A stretch of 22,458 bases of DNA from a virus, in the IMG/VR virus record IMGVR_UViG_3300009285_008471, positions 1 through 22,458 of that record; one strand, given 5' to 3'. The position numbers and the translations under genes are program-made. This document shows positions 6,195 to 12,372 of the stretch, one piece after another (position 1 is the first letter of the stretch; every line of letters begins with the position of its first letter). The notes under the pieces were generated by a model that made no database searches, was not told the origin of the DNA, and saw nothing but the letters and a program-made list of their open reading frames with translations.

Positions 6195-7120
6195 CGCCCA
6201 ACTCGAACGTGAGCTATTTGCTGTCAGCCTACAGCACCCACAATGGCCTTCCGACGGTTCCGACGGGCATCCCCCGCCTCGATCAATGGCTTCAGGGAGG
6301 CATGATCCCAGGGACGCTCTCGATCATCGCCGGACGCGCCGGCGAGGGCAAAACGAGCATCGCCCTTACCATGTCCCGCCGGATGGCCGAGCAGGGGTTC
6401 CGCGTGGTGTTCTTCAGCCTGGAAATGAGCGCCCACGAGCTGACGGAGCGGTTGATCTGCCAATGGCTCTCCAAGACGAGTCTTGACCTGCGCCTCCACC
6501 GCGATAGCAAAACCCTCGAAGCCCTCGTGCGCCCGTTGGTGGCCCAAGCCAAGCGCCAACTCAATCTCCAAATCCTCGATGAGGGTGGCGGGGGGATTGC
6601 GGACATTCGCTTGTTGTTGGAGAGTTTCAAGCGCAAGGACGGCTTGGTGCCGGATGTGCTCGTGATTGACCATTTGCAGCAAGTGTGGATGCCCGAAGGC
6701 ACCTCGCGTGCGGATGGGATTGCGGCCTATCTGCGCGATCTGAAAGAGGTGGCGAAGGAGTATAAGTTGGTGGTGATCCTGTGTTCCCAACTCAACCGTC
6801 AAGTCTACCAGACGAAAGATAAGAGCGGCGCGATCCACCCCCAGCTTTACCATTTGAAGTCGAGCGGCGGGATTGAAGAAGTCTCGGATTTGGTCTTGAT
6901 CTGCTGGCGCAAATCGATGGATGAGCAGTTGGATGAGCAGACCCAATCCCACGACACCGAGTTTGCGGTGTTCATCGCCAAGAATCGCAGCGGCCCCATC
7001 GGAGAAATCACCCTCAAGTTCCGTCCCCAGCACTATGACTTCGTGGAATACGAATCGAGTTGGGATGCGCCGCCTCCGTCCGGCGGGCAAGATCGGGCGG
7101 CGGGGGAACTGGCCGTATGA
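6110..7120 (+). CDS. DnaB-type replicative helicase (RecA-fold domain only)
   Basis: A 336-residue protein preceded by AAGGAG. After a Pro/Ala-rich N-terminal tail (residues 1-35) comes the hexameric DnaB C-terminal domain: Walker A GRAGEGKTS (75-83), FFSLEMS (101-107), Walker B VLVIDHLQ (183-190), SQLNR (226-230) and a GGIEEVSDLVLICWR segment (253-267). It lacks the DnaB N-terminal primase-binding domain, so it is about 100 residues shorter than bacterial DnaB, as in several phage versions. It should unwind DNA 5'-3' at the fork. The next gene overlaps by ATGA. Confidence 0.9.
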   Translation: MSVLPAADATVANGAAPPPQSMAETPPVAPNSNVSYLLSAYSTHNGLPTVPTGIPRLDQWLQGGMIPGTLSIIAGRAGEGKTSIALTMSRRMAEQGFRVVFFSLEMSAHELTERLICQWLSKTSLDLRLHRDSKTLEALVRPLVAQAKRQLNLQILDEGGGGIADIRLLLESFKRKDGLVPDVLVIDHLQQVWMPEGTSRADGIAAYLRDLKEVAKEYKLVVILCSQLNRQVYQTKDKSGAIHPQLYHLKSSGGIEEVSDLVLICWRKSMDEQLDEQTQSHDTEFAVFIAKNRSGPIGEITLKFRPQHYDFVEYESSWDAPPPSGGQDRAAGELAV

Positions 7121-7236
7121 CGCCCCGGATGACGCGCATCCTCCGCCTCATCGCCGCCGTCTTTCCCGGCACCCAGCTTGAGCAACCGGATGGGCGCTGG
7201 ATCACCCTCATCCTCAAGGAGACTCCCCGCTCATGA
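7117..7236 (+). CDS. 39-residue hypothetical protein
   Basis: It overlaps the helicase stop (ATGA at 7117-7120) and the following ATG in the same way (7233-7236). The peptide has a basic N-terminal helix and a short beta-like end (GRWITLILKE). The double coupling supports translation, but the function is unknown. Confidence 0.55.
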   Translation: MTPRMTRILRLIAAVFPGTQLEQPDGRWITLILKETPRS

Positions 7237-7310
7237 ATACTCGAACGAAAGGGCAGCGGTCGGTGTTGAAAGCGATCCGCTACGCCCTCAGCTTCCACAT
7301 AAGTAAATGA
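7233..7310 (+). CDS. Small ORF truncated by a homing-endonuclease insertion (5' part)
   Basis: The frame starts MNTRTKGQRSVLKAIRYAL and stops after 25 codons at a TGA that overlaps the endonuclease ATG. GC-rich phage-like codons end at the CCACAT motif (7295-7300), after which the sequence becomes AT-rich. If bases 7301-8189 are removed, this frame continues without a stop into the short frame at 8188-8256, giving a 44-residue protein. It is therefore either an independent tiny gene or the 5' half of an interrupted one. Confidence 0.5.
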   Translation: MNTRTKGQRSVLKAIRYALSFHISK

Positions 7311-8189
7311 GAACTACAGAGATATTGAAATCATGTCAAGAATGTACTCAAACATTTATCGCTAACGATCATTCTGTACGACATCAACGAAAGTTTTGCA
7401 GTAAAAAGTGTGCAGGGAAGTTTCATGGAAGGCAAAGAACGGAAAAGATTGCTTGTCTTCCGAGAGATAGCGTTACGTATGTTTATCGTAATCGGAATGG
7501 AAGACTATATCGAGAGCGCAAAAATCTTTCAAAGAATTGTCGCGCATGTTCTAAACAATTTTTTGTGTCTTCAAGGAGAAAGAAACAGCAATTTTGCAGT
7601 CCAGTCTGTCGTTTGCAAACAATGACACCAATCTGGGCACAATTGATGAAACGGACACAAAGAATAGGCAGTGAAGCAAAACGTATTGCTACAAAAAATG
7701 AGATTTTTCAAGCATGGCAACGGTGGCTTCGCTCAGAAGGGAGGATCCCACTGAGAAGGGCATTTATTATGTTGGGATATAATCGTATTCCAGATAATTT
7801 ATCGGAATTGGTAGGAAAAAAACTTTATCGAGATGCCATTAAACGATTTTCTCGAAGACCAACTCGATTATCTGTTGGAATCAATAATGAGCGAAAAACA
7901 AAAAATACATTTGAACTACATGGGTGGTATGTGATGCGTTCTGCTGGATCAAAAGGTTTGTGGGATTTATTTGTTTTGAATATGAATCCTCCGCATGATA
8001 TGAAATTGCTACAAATTAAATCAGGATCGGGAGTATCAGGGAAAAAACGCATTGTATTGGAACAGTTTCAGGTGCCGTCATTTTTGAAGAAGGAATTATG
8101 GGAATATGAAAAAGGTGAATATATTCCAAAGATTCTTCAATGGGATGGTCTGGAATGGATTAAACAAGACCCTCCATGGGAAACCACAT
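7301..8189 (+). mobile_element. Inserted homing-endonuclease element
   Basis: An AT-rich block of 889 bp in GC-rich surroundings, flanked by the 6-bp direct repeat CCACAT (7295-7300 and 8184-8189). It consists almost entirely of one endonuclease gene. Excision between the repeats joins the flanking short frames in phase. Boundaries are inferred from composition and the repeat. Confidence 0.55.
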
Positions 8190-8191
8190 GA
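7307..8191 (+). CDS. Zinc-finger PD-(D/E)XK homing endonuclease
   Basis: A 294-residue basic protein with markedly AT-rich codons. Two N-terminal zinc knuckles are visible: C10-x2-C13 with C31-x3-C35, and C78-x2-C81 with C97-x3-C101. A central basic linker follows. The C-terminal domain has the resolvase-like PD-(D/E)XK signature VMRSAGSKGLWDLFVLN (D220) and LLQIKSGSG (Q236, K238), with a preceding acidic helix around NTFELHGW. This resembles the I-Ssp6803I/Hjc-like branch of homing nucleases and the zinc-finger free-standing endonucleases of phages. The flanking repeats and composition support mobility. Confidence 0.75.
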   Translation: MRTTEILKSCQECTQTFIANDHSVRHQRKFCSKKCAGKFHGRQRTEKIACLPRDSVTYVYRNRNGRLYRERKNLSKNCRACSKQFFVSSRRKKQQFCSPVCRLQTMTPIWAQLMKRTQRIGSEAKRIATKNEIFQAWQRWLRSEGRIPLRRAFIMLGYNRIPDNLSELVGKKLYRDAIKRFSRRPTRLSVGINNERKTKNTFELHGWYVMRSAGSKGLWDLFVLNMNPPHDMKLLQIKSGSGVSGKKRIVLEQFQVPSFLKKELWEYEKGEYIPKILQWDGLEWIKQDPPWETT

Positions 8192-8460
8192 CTTCGCCTG
8201 ACCCCAATGACCCCCATAGCGCAAGCGTGGGAATCGCGTTTTCCGGCATTGACTAGGAGACCTGTGACTAATGCCAGAACTAGTAGGAGGAATACTACTA
8301 GCACTGTTAGTGCTTCTTTGGGTAAGTCTTGAACGACTTTCTGCAAGATGGGGTAAACGCCCCGCGAGAATAAACCTGCGAGATACAGTATGGTTGCTGC
8401 TAGTAGCGTTAGGACTGTTCGAGGTAGGTTGTCTAACCGGAAGGCTTCTTTGGGGTCCAT
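8137..8460 (-). CDS. Two-span membrane ORF (leftward alternative)
   Basis: The leftward frame encodes MDPKEAFRLDNLPRTVL, a span (LAATILYLAGLF), a loop (SRGVYPILQKVVQDLPKEAL) and a second strong span (VLVVFLLLVLALVTGLLV), which reads like a natural protein. Its C-terminal 40 residues run into the endonuclease gene and look arbitrary, so the original end may have been lost. There is no strong ribosome site, but it lies nine bases after another leftward membrane ORF. Mutually exclusive with, or overlapping, the rightward ORF at 8271. Confidence 0.45.
   Translation of the reverse strand: MDPKEAFRLDNLPRTVLTLLAATILYLAGLFSRGVYPILQKVVQDLPKEALTVLVVFLLLVLALVTGLLVNAGKRDSHACAMGVIGVRRSHVVSHGGSCLIHSRPSH
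8188..8256 (+). pseudogene. Candidate 3' half of the interrupted small ORF
   Basis: A 22-codon frame (MTSPDPNDPHSASVG and on) starts with an ATG overlapping the endonuclease stop. It returns to GC-rich codon use and is in phase with the 7233 frame when 7301-8189 are excised. TAGGAG spans its stop and can serve the next rightward gene. It could be translated on its own as a tiny peptide. Confidence 0.4.
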
Positions 8461-8462
8461 GA
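8271..8462 (+). CDS. Two-span membrane ORF (rightward alternative)
   Basis: A 63-residue frame with TAGGAG at 8254-8259 and spans near residues 3-19 (ELVGGILLALLVLLWVS) and 38-55 (TVWLLLVALGLFEVGCL), separated by a basic loop. Its codons are unusually rich in A/T at third positions for this phage (CTA, GTA, GGA, ATA). The opposite strand encodes an equally plausible membrane protein over the same bases, and probably only one is real. Confidence 0.45.
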   Translation: MPELVGGILLALLVLLWVSLERLSARWGKRPARINLRDTVWLLLVALGLFEVGCLTGRLLWGP

Positions 8463-8469
8463 CGGGGTT

Positions 8470-8565
8470 CTACTGGTTACGCTTGAGCAAATAGTCGTGT
8501 GCGGCAAGGAGTCCGATACCTGGAACCAGCGTCAAGGCGATGAGTGACACGAGAACGCCGATCAT
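8470..8565 (-). CDS. 31-residue leftward membrane peptide
   Basis: It encodes MIGVLVSLIALTLVPGIGLL followed by AAHDYLLKRNQ: one hydrophobic span and a basic end, with GC-rich third positions as in the phage genes. It covers the otherwise gene-free gap 8463-8539 and ends nine bases before the leftward ATG at 8460, suggesting a two-gene leftward unit. The ribosome site (GGGTGAG) is weak. Confidence 0.45.
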   Translation of the reverse strand: MIGVLVSLIALTLVPGIGLLAAHDYLLKRNQ

Positions 8566-8779
8566 GCTCACCCACTACCGCGCCCAACGGGAACGAGTGC
8601 TCACCTTCCTCGAACAGCATGGCGAGGAATCCACGCTACGGCAGCGGGGCAGTGCCTGGGTGCCCTGCCGGTGGCGAGAGCTGTGCCGAGAGGCGTTGAG
8701 TTGTTACGACCAGTTCATCCGCGAGCTGCAGGACGGCACCTATGCGTGGAGCGCCCATGCGGGGCGGTTGGATGCATGA
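8540..8779 (+). CDS. 79-residue hypothetical protein
   Basis: A soluble, Arg/Glu-rich helical protein (YRAQRERVLTFLEQHG; RWRELCREALSCYDQFIREL). The ATG at 8540 has weak AAGGCG upstream; an in-frame ATG at 8564 is an alternative. The stop overlaps an ATG of a 13-codon ORF. No family recognised. Confidence 0.6.
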   Translation: MSDTRTPIMLTHYRAQRERVLTFLEQHGEESTLRQRGSAWVPCRWRELCREALSCYDQFIRELQDGTYAWSAHAGRLDA

Positions 8780-8817
8780 GAGATCGGGTCGATCGTGATG
8801 AGCACGTCAACTGGTAG
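8776..8817 (+). CDS. 13-codon coupling mini-ORF
   Basis: MRDRVDRDEHVNW, starting in ATGA overlap with the preceding stop and ending at a TAG that sits in the Shine-Dalgarno TAGGAGG of the next gene. The placement suggests translation through the ribosome site of the next gene rather than a functional peptide. Confidence 0.3.
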   Translation: MRDRVDRDEHVNW

Positions 8818-8828
8818 GAGGGACGATC

Positions 8829-9143
8829 ATGGAGAGTGATATGGGAGGGGGAAACTGCCAGCCGCGATACGTCATTGTGCGGACGTACTCCGCCGGCGTG
8901 TTTGCGGGGTTGTTGATCGCTCGGACGGGACAAGAAGTCGTGTTGGCGAAGGCGAGGCGTCTTTGGTTTTGGAGTGGGGCGGCATCCCTGTCACAGTTGG
9001 CCATGGAGGGAACGATACAACCCGACAAGTGCAAATTCCCGTGTGAAGTTGATCGCGTGGAACTCCTGCAAGCCATTGAGATTTTGGACGTGACACCGGC
9101 AGCGAAGGCTTCCATCCAAGCCGTTCCTGTGTGGTCAGCATGA
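8829..9143 (+). CDS. DUF6948-type conserved phage protein
   Basis: A 104-residue protein with a strong ribosome site (GGAGGG). The sequence YVIVRTYSAGVFAG, then ARRLWFWSGAASLSQLAMEG, a KCKFPCEVD segment and ELLQAIEILDVT match what I recall of the DUF6948 family, widespread in tailed phages. Its biochemical role is unknown. The Trp-rich LWFWSGAASL core and the KCKFPCEV segment are the most diagnostic parts. Its stop overlaps the start of the Gly-repeat gene. Confidence 0.75.
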   Translation: MESDMGGGNCQPRYVIVRTYSAGVFAGLLIARTGQEVVLAKARRLWFWSGAASLSQLAMEGTIQPDKCKFPCEVDRVELLQAIEILDVTPAAKASIQAVPVWSA

Positions 9144-9283
9144 CTCACTCCTACTCCGGCTCCGGCGACGGCTTCGGCTCCGGCTTCGGCTCCGGCTCCG
9201 GCGACGGCTTCGGCTCCGGCTTCGGCTCCGGCGACGGCTTCGGCTCCGGCTTCGGCGATGGCTTCGGCGACGGCTCCGGCTAA
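9140..9283 (+). CDS. 47-residue Gly/Ser/Asp/Phe low-complexity protein
   Basis: It starts inside the preceding stop (ATGA) and after MTHSY consists only of the dipeptides SG, DG and FG, for example GDGFGSGFGSG. The DNA is a 6-bp repeat array. Tiny Gly-alternating proteins of this look (GDGYGSG types) occur in other tailed phages as I recall, so it is probably translated. The role is unknown; a disordered or phase-separating peptide is possible. Confidence 0.6.
   Translation: MTHSYSGSGDGFGSGFGSGSGDGFGSGFGSGDGFGSGFGDGFGDGSG
9155..9280 (+). repeat. 21-copy hexamer array (TCCGGC/TTCGGC/GACGGC)
   Basis: Positions 9155-9280 are 21 consecutive hexamers of the form NNCGGC or GATGGC, each coding for one dipeptide ending in Gly. 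The array is in frame throughout, so length change by slippage would keep the reading frame. Confidence 0.9.
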
Positions 9284-9299
9284 TGGAATCTTCAGACGG

Positions 9300-9398
9300 A
9301 TGATTATGCTCACGCTCCCCTGGCTCCGTGAGTACGACGCCTGCCAAGAAGGACTCGACTGGTTTGCCGCTCAACGTGAGCGCCAGTGCGGCCGGTGA
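9300..9398 (+). CDS. 32-residue conserved-looking peptide with ACxxGLDWF motif
   Basis: Encodes MIMLTLPWLREYDACQEGLDW and ends QRERQCGR. The WLREYDACxEGLDWF segment resembles a short motif seen near accessory genes in many phages. There is no strong ribosome site. It overlaps another short frame from 9328. Confidence 0.45.
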   Translation: MIMLTLPWLREYDACQEGLDWFAAQRERQCGR

Positions 9399-9498
9399 GA
9401 CGGCCAGGGTGGCCAGTTGGGCGGCCAGGGTGGCGGTCATGCGTCAGCGGATCATCGAGTATGGGATCGGATTGTTGGAGGGGACGCATGACGGATGA
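9328..9498 (+). CDS. 56-residue hypothetical protein (start uncertain)
   Basis: The frame ends GIGLLEGTHDG with a TGA overlapping the next ATG (ATGA at 9495-9498), which supports translation. Possible starts are GTG at 9328 and ATG at 9439; the latter would give only 19 residues. The longer form is Ala/Val-rich in the middle (RVASWAARVAVMRQRIIEYG). It overlaps the 9300 frame. Confidence 0.4.
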   Translation: MSTTPAKKDSTGLPLNVSASAAGETARVASWAARVAVMRQRIIEYGIGLLEGTHDG

Positions 9499-9929
9499 CG
9501 CGCTTTTGGTGCCTCCTCTGCCTGAGTGGATGGTCTTGGGGATTCTCCGCCCTGCAGCCTGCCGCCACGAAACAGCACCCGGATGCGCTGCACCGGCTCG
9601 AAGGCGAGCTGCGGACGACCCAGCGCCGCATGACCTACTGGCACCTGCGGGCGCATCTGACCGACTTGCAACTGACGATGCAGCTCTGGGACAAGTCGCC
9701 CACCTTCAGTCAAGTCCGGCTCATCAAATGGCGTCGAGAGGCCGTCGCACTCCTGCGCGCCCTCGAACCCGACAATCCCTACCGCGATGCGCTGTCGATC
9801 CGTCTAGACGATCTGACGCTCTCCCTGAGCCACTACGGGCCGATTCCCGACGTGCGGCAGCGGTACCATGAGACCTATGCGATCTTTCGGAAGGCGTACC
9901 GGTGGCATCGGGTGCAGCAGCGGAGGTAA
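9495..9929 (+). CDS. 144-residue hypothetical protein, possibly exported
   Basis: The N-terminus (MTRFWCLLCLSGWSWGFSAL) is hydrophobic and could be a signal peptide or anchor. The rest is strongly helical and Arg/Leu-rich (LHRLEGELRTTQRRMTYWHL; RRAEVALLRALEP-like region). GGAGG lies a few bases upstream and the ATG overlaps the preceding stop. No family recognised. Confidence 0.6.
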   Translation: MTRFWCLLCLSGWSWGFSALQPAATKQHPDALHRLEGELRTTQRRMTYWHLRAHLTDLQLTMQLWDKSPTFSQVRLIKWRREAVALLRALEPDNPYRDALSIRLDDLTLSLSHYGPIPDVRQRYHETYAIFRKAYRWHRVQQRR

Positions 9930-10091
9930 ATGTGGACTGGGCGGGTCGTCGGGGTTGGAGTCGGGGTAATTCAATACACCACCGAGGGGGTGATAATCCT
10001 GAAAAACATAATGAACAGCACTGAGTGTATCCATGGTATTAGATTTGATGCTACACAAAGCTGTCGTTTGTGTCAGCCCAACCCCGCGTAA
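9930..10091 (+). CDS. 53-residue protein with C-terminal zinc knuckle
   Basis: From the ATG at 9930 (CGGAGG upstream, tight spacing) the frame reads to a TAA at 10089-10091. The C-terminus contains ECIHGIRFDATQSCRLCQP, a C-x2-H ... C-x2-C arrangement typical of small phage zinc proteins. A shorter start at ATG 10011 keeps the zinc motif. Confidence 0.5.
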   Translation: MWTGRVVGVGVGVIQYTTEGVIILKNIMNSTECIHGIRFDATQSCRLCQPNPA

Positions 10092-10134
10092 ATAGCCGCC
10101 AATGTCAGCGGGACGGCAGAGGGACGAAGGAGGG

Positions 10135-10221
10135 ATGAATGAACCAAATCGTCCACGTAGAAGGTGGTCATCCGCTGCCCAAGAGGCGACGGCGATGAGG
10201 TGGTGGGGGAGGAAGAAATGA
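10135..10221 (+). CDS. 28-residue basic peptide
   Basis: A short frame (MNEPNRPRRRWSSAAQEATA and on) with a good ribosome site (GAAGGAGGG) whose stop overlaps the next ATG (ATGA at 10218-10221). A second ATG four bases later opens an even shorter frame. Either could serve mainly to couple translation. Confidence 0.35.
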   Translation: MNEPNRPRRRWSSAAQEATAMRWWGRKK

Positions 10222-10466
10222 TTGCCCAGGAAACGTTTGAGGCGTGGTGGCGACTACGCTCGTATGATGGTGGACACCCTGTCTCAAGGTACTCACAAGC
10301 CTGGGCTGCCTGGCAGCAAGCGACGGAGGTGGAGCGGGCACGGGCCGTCACGATTCTGGATCGGTATCTCAATGATGGTACCACGCAGGCAGAGGATGAG
10401 CGTGTGCGCCATATGCAGGCAGCCATCCGCCAGTCGCCCGTAGTAGAGCCCGACCCGTCCAGATGA
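10218..10466 (+). CDS. 82-residue hypothetical protein
   Basis: The ATG at 10218 is preceded by GGAGGAAG and overlaps the preceding stop. The product is a soluble helical protein (YSQAWAAWQQATEVERARAV; DRYLNDGTTQAEDERVRHM) without membrane segments. The stop overlaps the next start (ATGA). No family recognised. Confidence 0.65.
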   Translation: MIAQETFEAWWRLRSYDGGHPVSRYSQAWAAWQQATEVERARAVTILDRYLNDGTTQAEDERVRHMQAAIRQSPVVEPDPSR

Positions 10467-10660
10467 CCTGTCGCATCGTGACCTTCGGGTTGCCACCAAC
10501 GACGCGGACACCTCGCCTTCCCTGGGGCAGCCGGTGGATGCTCTCCTGGCGGTGGTGCAATCACGGCCATCGCGTGGTGGCCTGGACGATGACACGAGAC
10601 CAGCGGCTGTGTCGATTCCATCACCTCGAAGAAGGGTATCGGGAGGTGGGTCATGCTTGA
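10463..10660 (+). CDS. 65-residue Arg/Trp-rich hypothetical protein
   Basis: Starts in ATGA overlap with the previous gene. The product is basic and Trp/Arg-rich (WGSRWMLSWRWCNHGHRVVA). It has no clear ribosome site of its own, so it would depend on coupling. A gap of 42 bases follows it. Confidence 0.45.
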   Translation: MTCRIVTFGLPPTTRTPRLPWGSRWMLSWRWCNHGHRVVAWTMTRDQRLCRFHHLEEGYREVGHA

Positions 10661-10702
10661 GTCTACCCGCACCACCCTCGGCAGACAATCTAGGGAGACC
10701 TA

Positions 10703-10966
10703 ATGTCTGACCCGCTGACCCCCTTCCTCGACGCGGTGCGCGAGCGGCTGAAGGTGTGCGCGAGCGACCCATCGTACAACGAGCACGATGACTGCCATCT
10801 CGATCTTGCCCGTCTGCTTGCGCTGGTGGAGGCGGGGGAGGAAGTCATTAACGCTGCCCACGCGCTCCGACACGATACGAGCGGAAATCCTGGTGTGGTG
10901 TTGTCGTTCGACGAATTGGAAGCCCTCTACCACGCCACCATCCAGGAGGCGACGTGGGATGGGTGA
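10703..10966 (+). CDS. 87-residue acidic hypothetical protein
   Basis: A soluble acidic protein (DPLTPFLDAVRERLKVCASD; ARLLALVEAGEEVINAAHAL) with GGGAG upstream. The helix pattern resembles short phage early proteins that form helical bundles. It overlaps the next gene by 8 bases. No family recognised. Confidence 0.7.
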   Translation: MSDPLTPFLDAVRERLKVCASDPSYNEHDDCHLDLARLLALVEAGEEVINAAHALRHDTSGNPGVVLSFDELEALYHATIQEATWDG

Positions 10967-11150
10967 GATCGTTAAACGCTGTCCTTGCTGTCGGCGTCCG
11001 CTCCTTGCGCAACCATCCCGCATCTGCGCGAACTGTCAGCGATCCCTACCCGCCTCACATAAATACATTCTGGAATTGAGAAAGGTTCGCGGGAAGACTT
11101 GGGCTGTCGTGGTGCATCGCAACTGCAAGGAACCAGAGGGGTATCATTGA
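10959..11150 (+). CDS. 63-residue zinc-ribbon protein
   Basis: Starts MGEIVKRCPCCRRPLL and carries CPCC and CANC knuckles about 17 residues apart, a compact zinc ribbon, followed by a beta-like basic part (GKTWAVVVHRNC). CAGGAGG lies upstream at 10942-10948. The stop overlaps the next ATG (TGATG). Confidence 0.7.
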   Translation: MGEIVKRCPCCRRPLLAQPSRICANCQRSLPASHKYILELRKVRGKTWAVVVHRNCKEPEGYH

Positions 11151-11329
11151 TGACGATTGTGGTAGTCGCCTTCCGCGACGACGCCGGACGCGCCGTGGCG
11201 TATCGAAAGTTTGACGGGCCAGACTGCGTGGCGCTGGCCTCCAAGTGTTATCAGGACTTGCTCGATGATGCCATGTTTGCCACGACGAAACAGAAGCCCC
11301 GCGTGATTTCGACGCGGATTATCCTGTGA
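11150..11329 (+). CDS. 59-residue hypothetical protein
   Basis: Coupled to the upstream gene by TGATG. Starts MTIVVVAFRDDAGRAVAYRK and has an alpha/beta look with no Cys cluster or membrane segment. No family recognised. Confidence 0.65.
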   Translation: MTIVVVAFRDDAGRAVAYRKFDGPDCVALASKCYQDLLDDAMFATTKQKPRVISTRIIL

Positions 11330-11342
11330 GCGGAGGTCGCGC

Positions 11343-11711
11343 ATGACCCTTGATCTCGATCGGTTGGAACGGTTGGCACAGGCGGCGACGCCAGGGTCAT
11401 GGAAACATGAACCAGGACGGCATCTTATCGATGTCACCTCTGCTGATAGCAGTGAACTGATTTGTCGATGTTCCTCGTATCCCCCACCTGTCATGGCGTC
11501 TAATGCTCTCTTCATCGCCGCTTGCTCTCCCGATGTCATTCTGGCGCTGGTGGCGCGGGTGCGGGAAGCTGAAACGAAATTAGCCAATCTCTGCAAGTGC
11601 ATAAACCGCTATCCTGATCATCCTGATCCTGAATATAGTCGGCAACGCTGTCCAGTACACCAAGGCACCTCAGCGTCTGCCCTTACCCCATCGGAGCCAC
11701 GGGATGGCTGA
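11343..11711 (+). CDS. Ead/Ea22-like protein
   Basis: A 122-residue protein whose N-terminal part has the family pattern LERLAQAATPGSWK, then ASNALFIAACSPDVILALVA and RVREAETKL, characteristic of Ead/Ea22-like proteins of lambda-type accessory regions. The C-terminus adds a Cys/His segment (CKCINRYPDHPD; RCPVHQG), perhaps metal binding. The biochemical role of the family is unknown. The next gene overlaps by 8 bases. Confidence 0.75.
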   Translation: MTLDLDRLERLAQAATPGSWKHEPGRHLIDVTSADSSELICRCSSYPPPVMASNALFIAACSPDVILALVARVREAETKLANLCKCINRYPDHPDPEYSRQRCPVHQGTSASALTPSEPRDG

Positions 11712-11925
11712 GCCAACCTCCCCCCACGCGACTCGGCAGGGAGCCGAGTTGTGTAGATGCGGCCACGAACGACAGGAGCATGGGCAGGAGCGTCAGTTTT
11801 ATGAGTGCGATGATTCCAAGCGAGCAGTCTGCTTAGCGTGTCCTGGGTATGAGGTTCCTGGCTATCCAACAGGCAATGCCTGGCATCGGTTTCGCGCTGT
11901 CCTTGCAGCAGGAGGAACACCATGA
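11704..11925 (+). CDS. 73-residue zinc-binding-type protein
   Basis: Contains CRCGHERQEHG, then CDD and CLACPGYEVPGY: several Cys/His ligands in a small soluble protein ending in an aromatic/basic segment (NAWHRFRAVL). The C-terminal end overlaps the next gene (ATGA). A small nucleic-acid- or protein-binding zinc module is likely; the target is unknown. Confidence 0.65.
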   Translation: MAEPTSPHATRQGAELCRCGHERQEHGQERQFYECDDSKRAVCLACPGYEVPGYPTGNAWHRFRAVLAAGGTP

Positions 11926-12194
11926 CTGACCCCACGGTGGCGGAGCGGATTGTGGAGCAACTGTGTCACGAACTCATCGGCGTCCATCCACAAGCGACAG
12001 GAAGGAAACTCATCCCCATTATCACCACCGCCCTGGCCGAGGCGCGGCAGGAGGTGTGGGAGAAGGCGGCTTGTCAATTAGACCTACGCTGTATTTGTGG
12101 TCAATCCCATACGACGCGCTGTGCATGGTGTATGGAGGCAGCTAAGTTCCGCCGCCAGAGCCGCGCCCGAAGGAGCGTCAATGAACTGGCATAG
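11922..12194 (+). CDS. 90-residue helical protein with CxC and CxxC motifs
   Basis: The N-terminal half is helical (AERIVEQLCHELIG; RKLIPIITTALAEARQEVWE); the C-terminal half has RCICGQSH and RCAWCMEA, a possible zinc site, and a basic tail. AGGAGG lies upstream. No family recognised. Confidence 0.65.
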   Translation: MTDPTVAERIVEQLCHELIGVHPQATGRKLIPIITTALAEARQEVWEKAACQLDLRCICGQSHTTRCAWCMEAAKFRRQSRARRSVNELA

Positions 12195-12372
12195 GTGGTT
12201 TCTGCTTGGATTAGTTATCCTCCGATTTTGCCGTGCAGATGGACTGACGAATCTCCAATGTATTGATGGTGCCTATTTTCTTGAGCGTCAATTATGCACG
12301 TGGGCGATTGAGGGACATGAACGGTGGGACAATGGCGCAGACTCTTGGTTCATGTACTGTGTAGAAGCATGA
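12181..12372 (+). CDS. Small exported or anchored Cys-containing protein
   Basis: The ATG at 12181 gives MNWHRWFLLGLVILRFCRAD, a short signal or anchor, and a 43-residue mature part with Cys residues that could form disulfides (LQCIDGAYF, LCTWAIEG, MYCVEA). It overlaps its neighbours on both sides. Export and disulfides point to the envelope. Confidence 0.55.
   Translation: MNWHRWFLLGLVILRFCRADGLTNLQCIDGAYFLERQLCTWAIEGHERWDNGADSWFMYCVEA

Noticed and set aside
6224-7090. Leftward 288-residue frame opposite the helicase
   Set aside because: Complement of the helicase codons; the helicase motifs on the plus strand are decisive.
9135-9440. Leftward Ser-Arg repeat protein and a leftward Ala/Gly/Glu repeat frame over the hexamer array
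   Set aside because: Any frame through a hexamer array gives a dipeptide repeat. Only the plus frame has an ATGA-coupled start and ends right after the array.
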